Shown: positions 1-7,608, counted from the first letter of the stretch. The stretch: 17,091 nucleotides of DNA from an uncultured Flavobacteriaceae bacterium (GCA_938041595.1 CALITN010000070.1:1-17091), one strand, 5' to 3'. The notes: generated by a model not told the origin, from the letters alone. Made by a program: numbers and translations.

Positions 1-2
1 CA

Positions 3-188
3 CAAGCTTGGTTAAAAGATCCCTATTTCTTTTATCTCCAGGCCAACGTTTTTAATCCGCCTTAGCTTCGAACTCCACAAGGTCGTTACAAAGGCTACCC
101 CTACCGCACAAATCATACGGGTCGTTTTCTAAAAGGCTATTCCGATCATTTTCCGGTTTACGTACTCTTGGCCCTAAAAAAGTTCTGA
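3..188 (+). pseudogene. 3' end of an endonuclease/exonuclease/phosphatase-family gene, interrupted by an in-frame TAG
   Basis: Reading frame 3 from the window edge gives about 20 residues ending in VFNPP, then TAG at 63-65. It then continues in the same frame for 40 residues to TGA at 186-188. The second part contains GRYKGYPYR and GYSDHFPVYV, which I recognise as the C-terminal signature of the EEP (DNase I-like) phosphohydrolases common in Bacteroidota. The SDH motif carries the catalytic His of that fold. The first part, with its KDPYFFY...VFNPP segment, also fits the sequence that normally comes just before it. A single base change from TAC or TAT (Tyr) to TAG would explain the break. TAG ends several intact genes here, so codon reassignment is unlikely. 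The 5' part lies outside the window. It faces hflX tail to tail with a 3-base gap. A sequencing error is the main alternative to a real nonsense mutation. Confidence 0.7.
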
Positions 189-191
189 GAA

Positions 192-1409
192 TCAACTAAT
201 TTCTCCGTCCGAAATTTCTGGATAAAGGAAATGGTTATAGGGGAATCTTTGCACATGCAAGGCTCGCACCTCTTTATAAACGCGGTCGCGAAAAGCCTGT
301 AGATTGGTTTTGTTGAGTGCCGAAATAAACAGAGCCTGTCCGTTGGTTCGACTCATCCAAGTTGCTTCCCATTCGGCAATACTGTAATGTTTGGAACTGC
401 GCTCGATTTGCAAATCGTCTTGGTCAAAAGGCGAAGCTTTATAAGCGTCAATTTTATTGAATACCATCAGAGTGGGTTTATCCAACGCTTTGATATCTCC
501 CAAAATTTGATTGACCGAAGCAATATGTTCTTCAAAATTGGGGTGGGAAATATCCACTACATGAATCAGTAAATCTGCTTCTTGAACTTCATCAAGAGTA
601 CTTTTAAAGGACTCGATCAATTGGGTGGGGAGCTTTCGAATAAAGCCAACCGTATCACTCAACAAAAAAGGCAAGTTTCCGATGACCACTTTGCGAACGG
701 TCGTATCTAGGGTTGCAAATAATTTGTTTTCAGCAAACACCTGACTTTTAGCAACCACATTCATCAGGGTAGATTTACCCACATTGGTATATCCGACCAA
801 AGCCGCACGAATAAGGCTTCCTCGGTTGCCTCGCTGGGTACCCATTTGTTTATCGATAGTCGTTAGTTTTTTCTTTAATAAGGAGATCTTATCTCTAACA
901 ATACGACGGTCGGTTTCAATTTCCGTTTCTCCAGGGCCTCGCATTCCAATCCCTCCACGTTGTCGTTCTAAGTGAGTCCAAAGTCCCTTAAGCCGTGGCA
1001 GTAAATATTGGTATTGCGCCAATTCCACCTGAGTTCGGGCATAGCTCGTTTGAGCACGTTGGGCAAAAATGTCTAAGATCAGCCCCGTACGATCCAAAAT
1101 CTTGCAACGCAGTAATTCTTCAATATTACTCTGTTGTGCCGGAGTTAGCTCATCATCAAAAACCACCGTGGTCACCTCATGTTCTTTGACAAACTCAGCA
1201 ACAGTTTGCATTTTACCACTCCCAATAAATGTTTTTGGATTGGGGATTTGAATGTTTTGCGTAAATCGTTTTAGTACTTGTCCGCCAGCGGTGTAGGCCA
1301 AAAACTCCAATTCATCTAAATATTCTTTGGACTGCATCGCATTTTGCTGAGACGTAACGATTCCAACCAAGACTGTTTTTTCGTAGGTGAGTTGGCTTTT
1401 TTCAATCAT
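192..1409 (-). CDS. hflX: Ribosome-associated GTPase HflX
   Basis: This is a 405-residue translational GTPase that binds the large ribosomal subunit and, in studied bacteria, splits stalled or heat-damaged ribosomes. The N-terminal HflX domain covers about residues 12-190 and includes the glycine-rich family signature RGGIGMRGPGETEIE at 151-165, followed by a basic coiled-coil stretch. The G domain has G1 GYTNVGKST (206-214), G3 DTVGF (252-256), G4 NKID (318-321) and a G5-like SALN (363-366). All nucleotide-binding motifs look intact and the length is normal. The start ATG overlaps the end of lpxH by 8 bases, so it is probably translationally coupled as the last gene of a cystathionine synthase-lpxH-hflX operon. 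It ends 3 bases from the converging EEP remnant. I am confident of the family. Confidence 0.96.
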   Translation of the reverse strand: MIEKSQLTYEKTVLVGIVTSQQNAMQSKEYLDELEFLAYTAGGQVLKRFTQNIQIPNPKTFIGSGKMQTVAEFVKEHEVTTVVFDDELTPAQQSNIEELLRCKILDRTGLILDIFAQRAQTSYARTQVELAQYQYLLPRLKGLWTHLERQRGGIGMRGPGETEIETDRRIVRDKISLLKKKLTTIDKQMGTQRGNRGSLIRAALVGYTNVGKSTLMNVVAKSQVFAENKLFATLDTTVRKVVIGNLPFLLSDTVGFIRKLPTQLIESFKSTLDEVQEADLLIHVVDISHPNFEEHIASVNQILGDIKALDKPTLMVFNKIDAYKASPFDQDDLQIERSSKHYSIAEWEATWMSRTNGQALFISALNKTNLQAFRDRVYKEVRALHVQRFPYNHFLYPEISDGEIS

Positions 1410-2175
1410 GGTTTGGCTTCCATTTTTCTAGAGTGAGCTTTTGTCCGTCGAAAACTGCATAGGTGAAATGATGGATCCAATCGCCTGTGTTGATATACAA
1501 TGCGTGCTGGCCTATCGGAATCTCTATCGGCAAATGACGATGTCCAAAAAGAAAAAAGTCAAAGGGTTTTTGCTCTAGTTTTCGTTGACAATACTGCGCC
1601 AACCACTCGTTTTCAACTCCCTGAAATTGAACATTATCATCTCCTGAAATCAATCGATTACGAACCGATAAATATTGAGCCAACCGCACTCCTATATCGG
1701 GATGCAACCATCGAAATAGCCATTTGGACAATGGGTTTTGAAAAAGCTTTTTCATTCGCTTATAGCTCTTGTCTCCTGGACCTAGCCCATCACCATGACC
1801 AATTAAAAACTGCTTGTTGTTGATCGTAAATTCTTGTGGTTTGTGATGGACAGGGATGCCAAGTTCTTGTGAAAAATAATCCCGCATCCATAGATCATGA
1901 TTCCCAACAAAATAGTGTATTTCAAGACCTGCATCAGCTAATTGGGCTAGTTTTCCTAGCGTCCGGACAAAGCCTTTGGGTACTACCTTTTGATATTCAA
2001 ACCAAAAGTCAAACAAATCACCCATTAAAAACAGAATCGCTCCGTCTTGGCTTACTTGATCCAGCCATTGGAGAAAAAGAGCTTCTCGTTCTCTACTTTC
2101 TTTATAAGTGGGAGATCCCAAATGTTGATCGGAAGCGAAGTAAACACGTTGATGTGATGGAATTGTCCGTTGCAT
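1402..2175 (-). CDS. lpxH: UDP-2,3-diacylglucosamine diphosphatase
   Basis: This is a 257-residue calcineurin-like metallophosphoesterase. LpxH hydrolyses UDP-2,3-diacylglucosamine to lipid X and UMP, the fourth step of lipid A synthesis, at the inner face of the cytoplasmic membrane. The metal-binding motifs appear in order: DxH at 16-18 (SDQHLG), GD at 52-53 (GDLFDFW), GNHD at 91-94, GHGD at 126-129 and GHRH at 211-214. The length and the GDLFDFW motif favour LpxH over general phosphoesterases. It has no signal peptide, as expected for a peripheral cytoplasmic enzyme. It lies 24 bases after the cystathionine synthase gene and overlaps hflX by 8 bases, so it probably depends on the promoter upstream of the first gene. 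I see no separate promoter for it. Confidence 0.92.
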   Translation of the reverse strand: MQRTIPSHQRVYFASDQHLGSPTYKESREREALFLQWLDQVSQDGAILFLMGDLFDFWFEYQKVVPKGFVRTLGKLAQLADAGLEIHYFVGNHDLWMRDYFSQELGIPVHHKPQEFTINNKQFLIGHGDGLGPGDKSYKRMKKLFQNPLSKWLFRWLHPDIGVRLAQYLSVRNRLISGDDNVQFQGVENEWLAQYCQRKLEQKPFDFFLFGHRHLPIEIPIGQHALYINTGDWIHHFTYAVFDGQKLTLEKWKPNHD

Positions 2176-2199
2176 TGCCTTGGCAAAGATAGTGATTCT

Positions 2200-3357
2200 C
2201 TAGCCCAAGGCTTGCTCCAAGTCAGCAATCAAATCAGTACTGTCTTCAATACCTACACTCAAACGTATCAAACCGTCCACCACGCCTTGTTGTTCTCGCA
2301 TGGCTTTGGGAATGCTTGCGTGGGTCATACTGGCGGGATGTCCTGCCAGACTTTCTACCCCACCTAGGGACTCGGCAAGGGTAAAGAGTTGCAGCCTACG
2401 AAGGATTTCTTTGGCTCTTTCAAAATCGGCGTCCTTTGACACAAAAGACAGCATGGCACCAAAATCACGCATCTGTTTTTTGGCTATGGTGTGTTGTGGA
2501 TGACTTTCAAAACCCGGCCAATAAACACGTTCTATCTTTGGATGCCTCGCCAAATACTGTGCAATTTGAGCAGCATTTTCACAATGACGCTGGATTCGCA
2601 CGGATAGGGTCTTGATTCCTCTAAGCGTCAAAAAACTGTCCATAGGTCCTGGTACGGCACCGCTTGCATTTTGGATAAAGGCCAATTGCTCATGCAATTC
2701 CGCATCGTTGACCACCAAAGCTCCCATGATTACATCACTATGCCCTCCCAAATATTTGGTGGCAGAGTGCATGACAATATCTGCGCCCATGTCCAAGGGT
2801 TGCTGAAGATAGGAAGAGGCAAATGTATTATCTACAGCCACCAATATATTCTTCCCTTTAACCATGGTAACATAGGTTTCAATATCCACCACCTGCATCA
2901 TAGGATTGGTGGGTGTTTCTATCCAAATCAACTTTGTCTTGTCATTGAGTTGTTGCGCAACGGTCTGGGGGTCTGTCAAATCCACAAAATGAAAACGAAT
3001 GCCCATTCCTTCAAAAATCTTGGCAAAAAGACGGTAACTGCCTCCGTACAGATCATTACTTGACAACACCTCGTCTCCAGGCTGGAGCAATTTGATAACC
3101 GCATCAATAGCCGCTAAACCCGAAGCAAAGCACAAACCGTATTGGCCATTTTCGATACTAGCCATGCTTTTTTCCAAAGCTCTCCGTGTAGGATTATGGG
3201 TTCGACTGTATTCATAGCCCTTGTGGTCTCCCGGTTCTGCTTGCGCATAAGTGGAGGTCTGATAGATCGGGGGCATTACAGCACCATATGCCGGATCGGG
3301 TTCTTGCCCTCCGTGGATGGTCTTGGTATTGAATTGCATGGGTTTCTTCATGGCCAT
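2200..3357 (-). CDS. Cystathionine gamma-synthase/gamma-lyase family PLP enzyme
   Basis: This is a 385-residue Cys/Met metabolism PLP-dependent enzyme (trans-sulfuration family, fold type I). Visible motifs are YSRTHNPTR (50-58, phosphate contact of the neighbouring subunit), the ASG segment (79-81), DNTFAS (176-181), SATKYLGGHSD (198-208) with the PLP lysine at K201, and the C-terminal SLGGVESLAGHPASMTH block. It is cytoplasmic and makes or breaks cystathionine. Sequence alone does not separate gamma-synthase (MetB) from gamma-lyase (MccB/CTH), so I give no symbol. Methionine codons at 1, 3 and 7 are all possible starts. The first is very close to the likely -7 box, implying a near-leaderless message, and the family's conserved sequence begins only around residue 8 (QFNTKTIHGG). 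It heads the operon with lpxH and hflX. Confidence 0.9.
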   Translation of the reverse strand: MAMKKPMQFNTKTIHGGQEPDPAYGAVMPPIYQTSTYAQAEPGDHKGYEYSRTHNPTRRALEKSMASIENGQYGLCFASGLAAIDAVIKLLQPGDEVLSSNDLYGGSYRLFAKIFEGMGIRFHFVDLTDPQTVAQQLNDKTKLIWIETPTNPMMQVVDIETYVTMVKGKNILVAVDNTFASSYLQQPLDMGADIVMHSATKYLGGHSDVIMGALVVNDAELHEQLAFIQNASGAVPGPMDSFLTLRGIKTLSVRIQRHCENAAQIAQYLARHPKIERVYWPGFESHPQHTIAKKQMRDFGAMLSFVSKDADFERAKEILRRLQLFTLAESLGGVESLAGHPASMTHASIPKAMREQQGVVDGLIRLSVGIEDSTDLIADLEQALG

Positions 3358-3403
3358 TATTTGCTAACAAATGTATCTTTTTTTGCCATTGAAATAATGG
3401 CCA
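3351..3403. repeat. 12-bp perfect inverted repeat spanning the cystathionine enzyme start
   Basis: The arms are TGGCCATTATTT (3351-3362) and AAATAATGGCCA (3392-3403), with a 29-base spacer. The left arm covers the ATG of the cystathionine enzyme gene, and the predicted -7 box (3368-3375) lies in the spacer. The arm centres are 41 bp apart, close to four helical turns, so a regulator could occupy both arms on one face of the DNA. If transcription started upstream of 3403 on the minus strand, the arms could instead form an RNA hairpin that hides the start codon. The repeat is certain; a role is inferred. Confidence 0.6.
3368..3375 (-). promoter_or_regulatory. Likely -7 box for the cystathionine enzyme-lpxH-hflX operon
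   Basis: The minus strand reads TACATTTG, a full match to the Bacteroidota -7 consensus TAnnTTTG. It ends 10 bases before the first ATG (3357), so the 5' leader would be only a few bases. The nearest upstream TTG-type -33 element is about 25 bases away, somewhat longer than usual, so the -33 part is weak. Confidence 0.5.
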
Positions 3404-3419
3404 ACGCAATAAAATGCAC

Positions 3420-3427
3420 GAACTTTG
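3420..3427 (+). promoter_or_regulatory. Possible -7 box for the arsC-like gene
   Basis: GAACTTTG matches TAnnTTTG except at the first base and lies 19 bases before the ATG at 3447, a sensible distance. I found no convincing -33 TTTG at the right spacing, so this is tentative. Confidence 0.3.
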
Positions 3428-3446
3428 ACAACAGAATACAGCGCAA

Positions 3447-3800
3447 ATGAAGGCCTTTTATTATTTAAAAACATGCAATACCTGCCAGAGAATATTGGAA
3501 ACACTCCAGCTTCCAGATACAGTTGTGCTCCGAGAAATCAAAAGTCAGCCACTAACAGCCGCTGAAATTCAAGAAATGTATTCGCGAGCAGGTAGCTATG
3601 AAGCTTTGTTCAGCAAACGGGCCCGTTTGTATCAAGAGCGTGGATTGAAAAACCAAGCCTTGTCCGATACCCATTTTAAGAGCTTACTGCTGGAACACTA
3701 CACCTTCCTTAAGCGGCCTGTTTTGATTTGGGAAGATCAAATTTTTGTAGGAAACAGCAAAAAAACAATCGAAGAAGCATCGAACTCTATTCATGGGTAA
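3447..3800 (+). CDS. ArsC/Spx-family thioredoxin-fold protein
   Basis: This is a 117-residue small cytoplasmic protein of the ArsC/Spx/YffB family. It opens with a thioredoxin-like strand and a CxxC motif (C10-N-T-C13) and carries the family's cis-proline segment LKRPVL near residues 88-93. Classical glutaredoxin-linked arsenate reductases use a single N-terminal Cys, whereas Spx-type regulators have CxxC, so an arsenate reductase function is not assured. No ars operon genes lie nearby. Its last codons overlap the start of the EamA transporter gene by 8 bases (ATGGGTAA), suggesting co-transcription and coupled translation. It is transcribed divergently from the cystathionine enzyme gene. The family is clear; the role is open (redox enzyme, or a stress regulator of the Spx type). 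Confidence 0.85.
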   Translation: MKAFYYLKTCNTCQRILETLQLPDTVVLREIKSQPLTAAEIQEMYSRAGSYEALFSKRARLYQERGLKNQALSDTHFKSLLLEHYTFLKRPVLIWEDQIFVGNSKKTIEEASNSIHG

Positions 3801-4686
3801 GCAAAAAATCCTTGCACTGCTAGCTGCTTTTGGAGCAACCTTAATCTATGGGCTCAATCATACCATTGCTAAGGTGATTATGCCCGACTTCATTGGTGCT
3901 TATGGGTTTATCATGTTGCGTTTGCTAGGGGCTGGATTGCTTTTTTGGATGATTAGTCCTCTAGCCCCCAAAGAAAAAATTCAAACTGAAGACTATCTTC
4001 GTTTGTTCTTTAGCAGTCTACTTGGTATGTGCATCAATATGCTGATGTTTTTTAAAGGGCTGGAACTCTCGACTCCGATAAATAGTGGTGTTATCATTAC
4101 CATTACCCCTATCATGGTTTTGCTATTATCTTATTTTTTCCTCAATGAGTCTATTGGCTGGCGTAAAACCATGGGAATCTTGTTGGGTTTTGCTGGAGCT
4201 TTAGGATTGACCCTTTTCGGGGCTGAAAGTCAGCAAAATGCTCCTAATATCCCACTGGGAAACTCCTTATTTTTGATCAATAGCAGCAGCTATGCCGCGT
4301 ATTTGATCCTTGTAAAACCACTCACTCAAAAATACCATTCCATCACATTGATGAAATGGTCTTTTCTAATCGGTCTTTTGTTGTCTTCGCCGGTCACATT
4401 TGGAGAATTTGTTGCCGTAAAGTGGGACTCTTTACCTTTTGAGGTGATTTGGAGAATGGGATTTGTTGTGGTAGGAACTTCCTTTTTGACCTATTTGTTT
4501 AATGTCTATTCATTGAAAACACTATCTCCCACTACTGTTGGGGCTTTCATTTATTTTCAACCGCTTATTGCCATCCTTTATGCTTTGTTTTCTGAAAACG
4601 ACACCCTTGATGGTTTAAAAATCGCTGGTACTTTATGCATCCTTACTGGGGTCTATTTGGTTACCAAAAAAAGAAGTCCTAAATGA
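3793..4686 (+). CDS. EamA-type (DMT superfamily) transporter
   Basis: This is a 297-residue inner-membrane protein with about ten hydrophobic segments arranged as two repeats of five, the normal architecture of drug/metabolite transporter (EamA, PF00892) proteins. The first half starts with the ALLAAFGATLIYGLNHTI helix and includes the conserved GVIITITPIMVLLLSYFFLNE region. The second half repeats this pattern with the PTTVGAFIYFQPLIAILYALF region. It ends in a basic tail (KKRSPK), consistent with cytoplasmic termini. The substrate cannot be predicted; family members export amino acids and other metabolites. It overlaps the arsC-like gene by 8 bases. The gap after it (to 4771) holds no clear terminator hairpin. 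Confidence 0.9.
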   Translation: MGKQKILALLAAFGATLIYGLNHTIAKVIMPDFIGAYGFIMLRLLGAGLLFWMISPLAPKEKIQTEDYLRLFFSSLLGMCINMLMFFKGLELSTPINSGVIITITPIMVLLLSYFFLNESIGWRKTMGILLGFAGALGLTLFGAESQQNAPNIPLGNSLFLINSSSYAAYLILVKPLTQKYHSITLMKWSFLIGLLLSSPVTFGEFVAVKWDSLPFEVIWRMGFVVVGTSFLTYLFNVYSLKTLSPTTVGAFIYFQPLIAILYALFSENDTLDGLKIAGTLCILTGVYLVTKKRSPK

Positions 4687-4770
4687 TTTTAAGGACACTT
4701 AATAAATTATCAAGGTCATGTTTAATTTATACCACATATTAGTATATTGAAGACAAATTTTGAAATACGA

Positions 4771-5253
4771 ATGAACCGTAAGTTTGGACTATTAGGAATG
4801 GCTTTCCTTCTATTTTCTTGTGGAGGGGATGGTAAAAAAGAAAAAAAAGGCTTTGAATACAATCGTGTTCAAAAGACAGAGAAAAAAATCACCGCCGCAG
4901 CTGACAAAGCTCCCATTGATCTCACAAACAAGGGAATTGGGCCTATTTCAGATTTTGAATTTCCCTCTGGTATTGATACGGATATGGCCGCCACAGGAGC
5001 CAACATATTCAAACAAAAGTGTACTGCCTGCCACTACCCAGACAAACGACTGATTGGCCCTGCCATGACGGGTATCTACGAAAGAAGACATCCGGCTTGG
5101 GTTCTTAATATGTTGCTTAATCCTACGGAAATGCTGGAAAAGGATCCTATTGCAAAGGCTTTGTTAAAAGAATATAACAATGTAATAATGCTCAATCAAA
5201 ATCTTTCGCAGGAAGAGACAAGAGCAATTGCAGAATACTTAAGAACACTATAG
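4771..5253 (+). CDS. Class I c-type cytochrome lipoprotein, probable electron acceptor of the GMC dehydrogenase
   Basis: This is a 160-residue mono-haem cytochrome c. I start it at the ATG at 4771 rather than the in-frame TTG at 4747. From there the protein begins MNRKFGLLGMAFLLFSC, a lipoprotein signal with the lipid-bearing Cys at 17. The haem motif CTACH is at 84-88. The family's GPAMTGIYERR segment follows, and M140 in NNVIMLNQ is the likely axial Met. A charged, flexible linker (about 20-70) joins the lipid anchor to the haem domain. It probably faces the periplasm. The gene converges on the dehydrogenase small-subunit gene with only 4 bases between stops. I infer that it takes electrons from the GMC enzyme complex; this rests on position and on related flavin dehydrogenases that use cytochrome c subunits. 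Confidence 0.88.
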   Translation: MNRKFGLLGMAFLLFSCGGDGKKEKKGFEYNRVQKTEKKITAAADKAPIDLTNKGIGPISDFEFPSGIDTDMAATGANIFKQKCTACHYPDKRLIGPAMTGIYERRHPAWVLNMLLNPTEMLEKDPIAKALLKEYNNVIMLNQNLSQEETRAIAEYLRTL

Positions 5254-5257
5254 TTCT

Positions 5258-5905
5258 CTAAAGCGACCAGGCTTTTCCTCCCGTAGCTTCCATCAAATCT
5301 ACACAGCCCTTTTGCTGGCCAGGAACGGGCGCATAGGCCAATACTTGTTCTCCTATGTATTCCGATCCCTTGTAGGCTTTCACTGCCAGGCTTCGAATTT
5401 CACGAGTTAGGGCAAAAGCCGCTGGCTCTGCATCCAATACAGTGGCAGCTCCAGATTCTTCCGTTGCCATAGCGGCCTCTTGGATTGCTTTCCACCACTG
5501 GCTAGCACTGGATTCACTGGGTTTCAAATACTTTGCTATCTGACCTTCAATTTCCTCTTTTGTCATGGCATTCCATTCCGATTTTTGATTGTCGGATAAA
5601 GCAACGTCTTTGAATTTTTGCAGAGACATTTTTACCTCCTTGATGCTTTTATCTTCCACAGCCAAATCCATATAAGTATCTACAAATTGGATCAAATTCA
5701 AATCAGTAGCACCCGGAAGGGCTTCACTGGAGGGCAAGATAATATCCATGATTTCTGCAACCAAGTTTGCTTCGTCGCTAGTGAGCACTTTTGGGGTCCA
5801 TCCGGTATTGGATTGACAACTTTGAAATACACTTGAAAGGGCTGGAGTCATCGTGATTGCTCCAAAAGAAAGTCCAATATTTTTTAATGCTTGTCTTCTA
5901 TCCAT
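5258..5905 (-). CDS. Gluconate 2-dehydrogenase subunit 3 family protein (small subunit of the GMC dehydrogenase)
   Basis: This is a 215-residue exported small subunit. The N-terminus MDRRQALKNIGLSFG carries a twin-arginine (RR) Tat-like motif followed by a hydrophobic stretch. A lipobox-like FQSC, with Cys at 30, suggests lipid anchoring. The region TSDEANLVAEIMDIILPSS (about 42-60) and the following TDLNLIQFVDTYMD are typical of PF13618 (gluconate_2-dh3). In characterised FAD-dependent sugar dehydrogenases, a small subunit with a Tat signal carries the signal-less catalytic subunit across the membrane and supports its maturation. The gene lies 11 bases after the GMC gene, so the two are co-transcribed, and it converges with the cytochrome c gene. 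The RR context (DRRQALK) is not a perfect Tat motif, so the exact export route is inferred. Confidence 0.87.
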   Translation of the reverse strand: MDRRQALKNIGLSFGAITMTPALSSVFQSCQSNTGWTPKVLTSDEANLVAEIMDIILPSSEALPGATDLNLIQFVDTYMDLAVEDKSIKEVKMSLQKFKDVALSDNQKSEWNAMTKEEIEGQIAKYLKPSESSASQWWKAIQEAAMATEESGAATVLDAEPAAFALTREIRSLAVKAYKGSEYIGEQVLAYAPVPGQQKGCVDLMEATGGKAWSL

Positions 5906-5916
5906 GATCGTTTTGA

Positions 5917-7608
5917 TTAAAGATTCATTTTTTTCAATTCTTTCACGGCATGGTCGGCTGCTCGAGCAGTCATAGCCATATAAGTCAAGGATGGGTTTTG
6001 ATTGGCTGCTGAAGTCATCGCCGCTCCATCTGTCACATATACATTGGGTACCGCATGGATTTGATTGTGACCATTGAGAACAGATGTTTTCGGATCACGC
6101 CCCATTCTGGCGGTTCCCATCTCGTGAATCCCTAGTCCTAAGCTGTAGCCATCATCATAACCGCTGACACTTTTAGCACCCATTTTTTCAAGCATTTCCA
6201 TCGCTTGCTGTTTCATGTCTTTCCGCATATTCTTTTCATTTTCACGAATTTCAGCATCAAAGGTTACTGTAGGTAAGCCCCACTCATCGAGCTTCTCATA
6301 GTCGAGATACATTTTATTGTCATGGTATGGGAGTGTTTCTCCAAATCCATTGAGTCCAATTCCCCATTGTCCCGGTTCAAGGATTGCATTTTTATAGGCT
6401 TCTCCATAGGCCGCTTCTTCAGCCGACTGACTCCAGCCCCAACGGCTTCCGCCTCCTTGATAGCCATAGCCTCGGACAAAGTCTTTTTGATTTGTTTTTC
6501 CGCCAAGGTTTCGGAATCGTGGAATATAAATCCCATTGGGTCGTCTACCCGTAAAATAGCGGTCTTCAAAGCCTTCAACAATACCTCGGGCTCCTGTTCG
6601 GAAATGGTGATCCATAATATTGTGCCCCAGTTCCCCAGAATCGTTCCCCATTCCATTCGGGAAGCGCTCCGATTTCGATTGCATCAAAATTGAAGTGGAG
6701 GCTACGGCAGAGGCACACAAGAAAATCACTTTAGCATAATACTCATGTGTTTCTTTGGTCTCCGCATCAATCAAACGAATTCCAGTAGCGCGTTTGTTGT
6801 CTGCGTCATAAAGTACTTCGTGGACGATGGAGTTGGGTCGTAATGTCATATTCCCTGTGGCCTCTGCTGCAGGTAATGTAGATGAGTTGCTACTAAAGTA
6901 GGCTCCAAAAGGACACCCACGAGCACAGCGATTTCGGTATTGACAATTCAAACGTCCCAAACCAGGCTTAGTCCCTTCTGTGATATGTGCCACTCTTCCG
7001 ATAGTTACAACACGGTCGTTGTATCCAGAGGCTACCGCTTTTTTCAATTCTTCCTCGGCACAATTAAGCTCCATAGCCTTAAGGAATTTTCCATCTGGAA
7101 GCTGTGGCAAACCTAAATTCTCTCCACTCACTCCGATATACTGTTCTACATAGTCATACCATGGTGCAATGTCTTTGTAGCGAATGGGCCAATCCACGGC
7201 GATGCCTTCTTTAGCATTGGCTTCAAAATCAAAATCGCTTAAGCGGTAGCTTTGGCGTCCCCACATTAGGGATCGTCCTCCTACATGATAGCCTCGCAAC
7301 CAGTCAAAAGGTTTTTCCTCATTGTAAGGATGCTTGAGGTCATTGACAAAAAAATGCTTTCCGGATTCTCGTGTAGTGTAGCCAGAACGGGATTGTTTGG
7401 GTTGCTGTTCCCGCGTTTCTTTAGTAATAATATCTCCTGCTGGATAATCCCAGGGATCATCATTCATTGTAGGATAATCCTCAATATGTTTGACCATTCT
7501 GCCGCGTTCTAAGACAAGTGTCTTGAGCCCTTTTTCACAAAGTTCTTTTGCCGCCCAGCCGCCAGACATTCCTGTGCCCACAACAATAGCATCAAATTCT
7601 TGATTCAT
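5917..7608 (-). CDS. GMC-family FAD-dependent sugar dehydrogenase, catalytic subunit
   Basis: This is a 563-residue flavoprotein starting at the ATG at 7608. The same frame is open upstream to 7926, but that stretch is unlike the family and overlaps the divergent gene. The FAD-binding loop GTGMSGG is at 11-17. A cysteine motif C222-x5-C228-x3-C232 matches the spacing of the iron-sulfur region known in the Burkholderia FAD-glucose dehydrogenase catalytic subunit. The GMC active-site segment HEMGTARMG starts at H495, and the second catalytic position is N537 in NQNPSLTYMA. There is no signal peptide, which fits export together with the Tat-type small subunit encoded just downstream. It probably oxidises a sugar hydroxyl; C3 oxidation of glycosides is inferred from the neighbouring DUF1080 and TIM-barrel genes. 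It could also be a gluconate, sorbitol or other polyol dehydrogenase. Confidence 0.9.
   Translation of the reverse strand: MNQEFDAIVVGTGMSGGWAAKELCEKGLKTLVLERGRMVKHIEDYPTMNDDPWDYPAGDIITKETREQQPKQSRSGYTTRESGKHFFVNDLKHPYNEEKPFDWLRGYHVGGRSLMWGRQSYRLSDFDFEANAKEGIAVDWPIRYKDIAPWYDYVEQYIGVSGENLGLPQLPDGKFLKAMELNCAEEELKKAVASGYNDRVVTIGRVAHITEGTKPGLGRLNCQYRNRCARGCPFGAYFSSNSSTLPAAEATGNMTLRPNSIVHEVLYDADNKRATGIRLIDAETKETHEYYAKVIFLCASAVASTSILMQSKSERFPNGMGNDSGELGHNIMDHHFRTGARGIVEGFEDRYFTGRRPNGIYIPRFRNLGGKTNQKDFVRGYGYQGGGSRWGWSQSAEEAAYGEAYKNAILEPGQWGIGLNGFGETLPYHDNKMYLDYEKLDEWGLPTVTFDAEIRENEKNMRKDMKQQAMEMLEKMGAKSVSGYDDGYSLGLGIHEMGTARMGRDPKTSVLNGHNQIHAVPNVYVTDGAAMTSAANQNPSLTYMAMTARAADHAVKELKKMNL

Noticed and set aside
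3447..3800. Arsenic resistance locus
   Set aside because: The ArsC-like protein has a CxxC motif closer to Spx types, and there is no arsR, arsB or acr3 gene beside it.
6264..6656. Open frames of about 120-130 codons inside the GMC gene on both strands
   Set aside because: They have low-complexity, non-family translations, no plausible start context and lie wholly within a well-supported gene.
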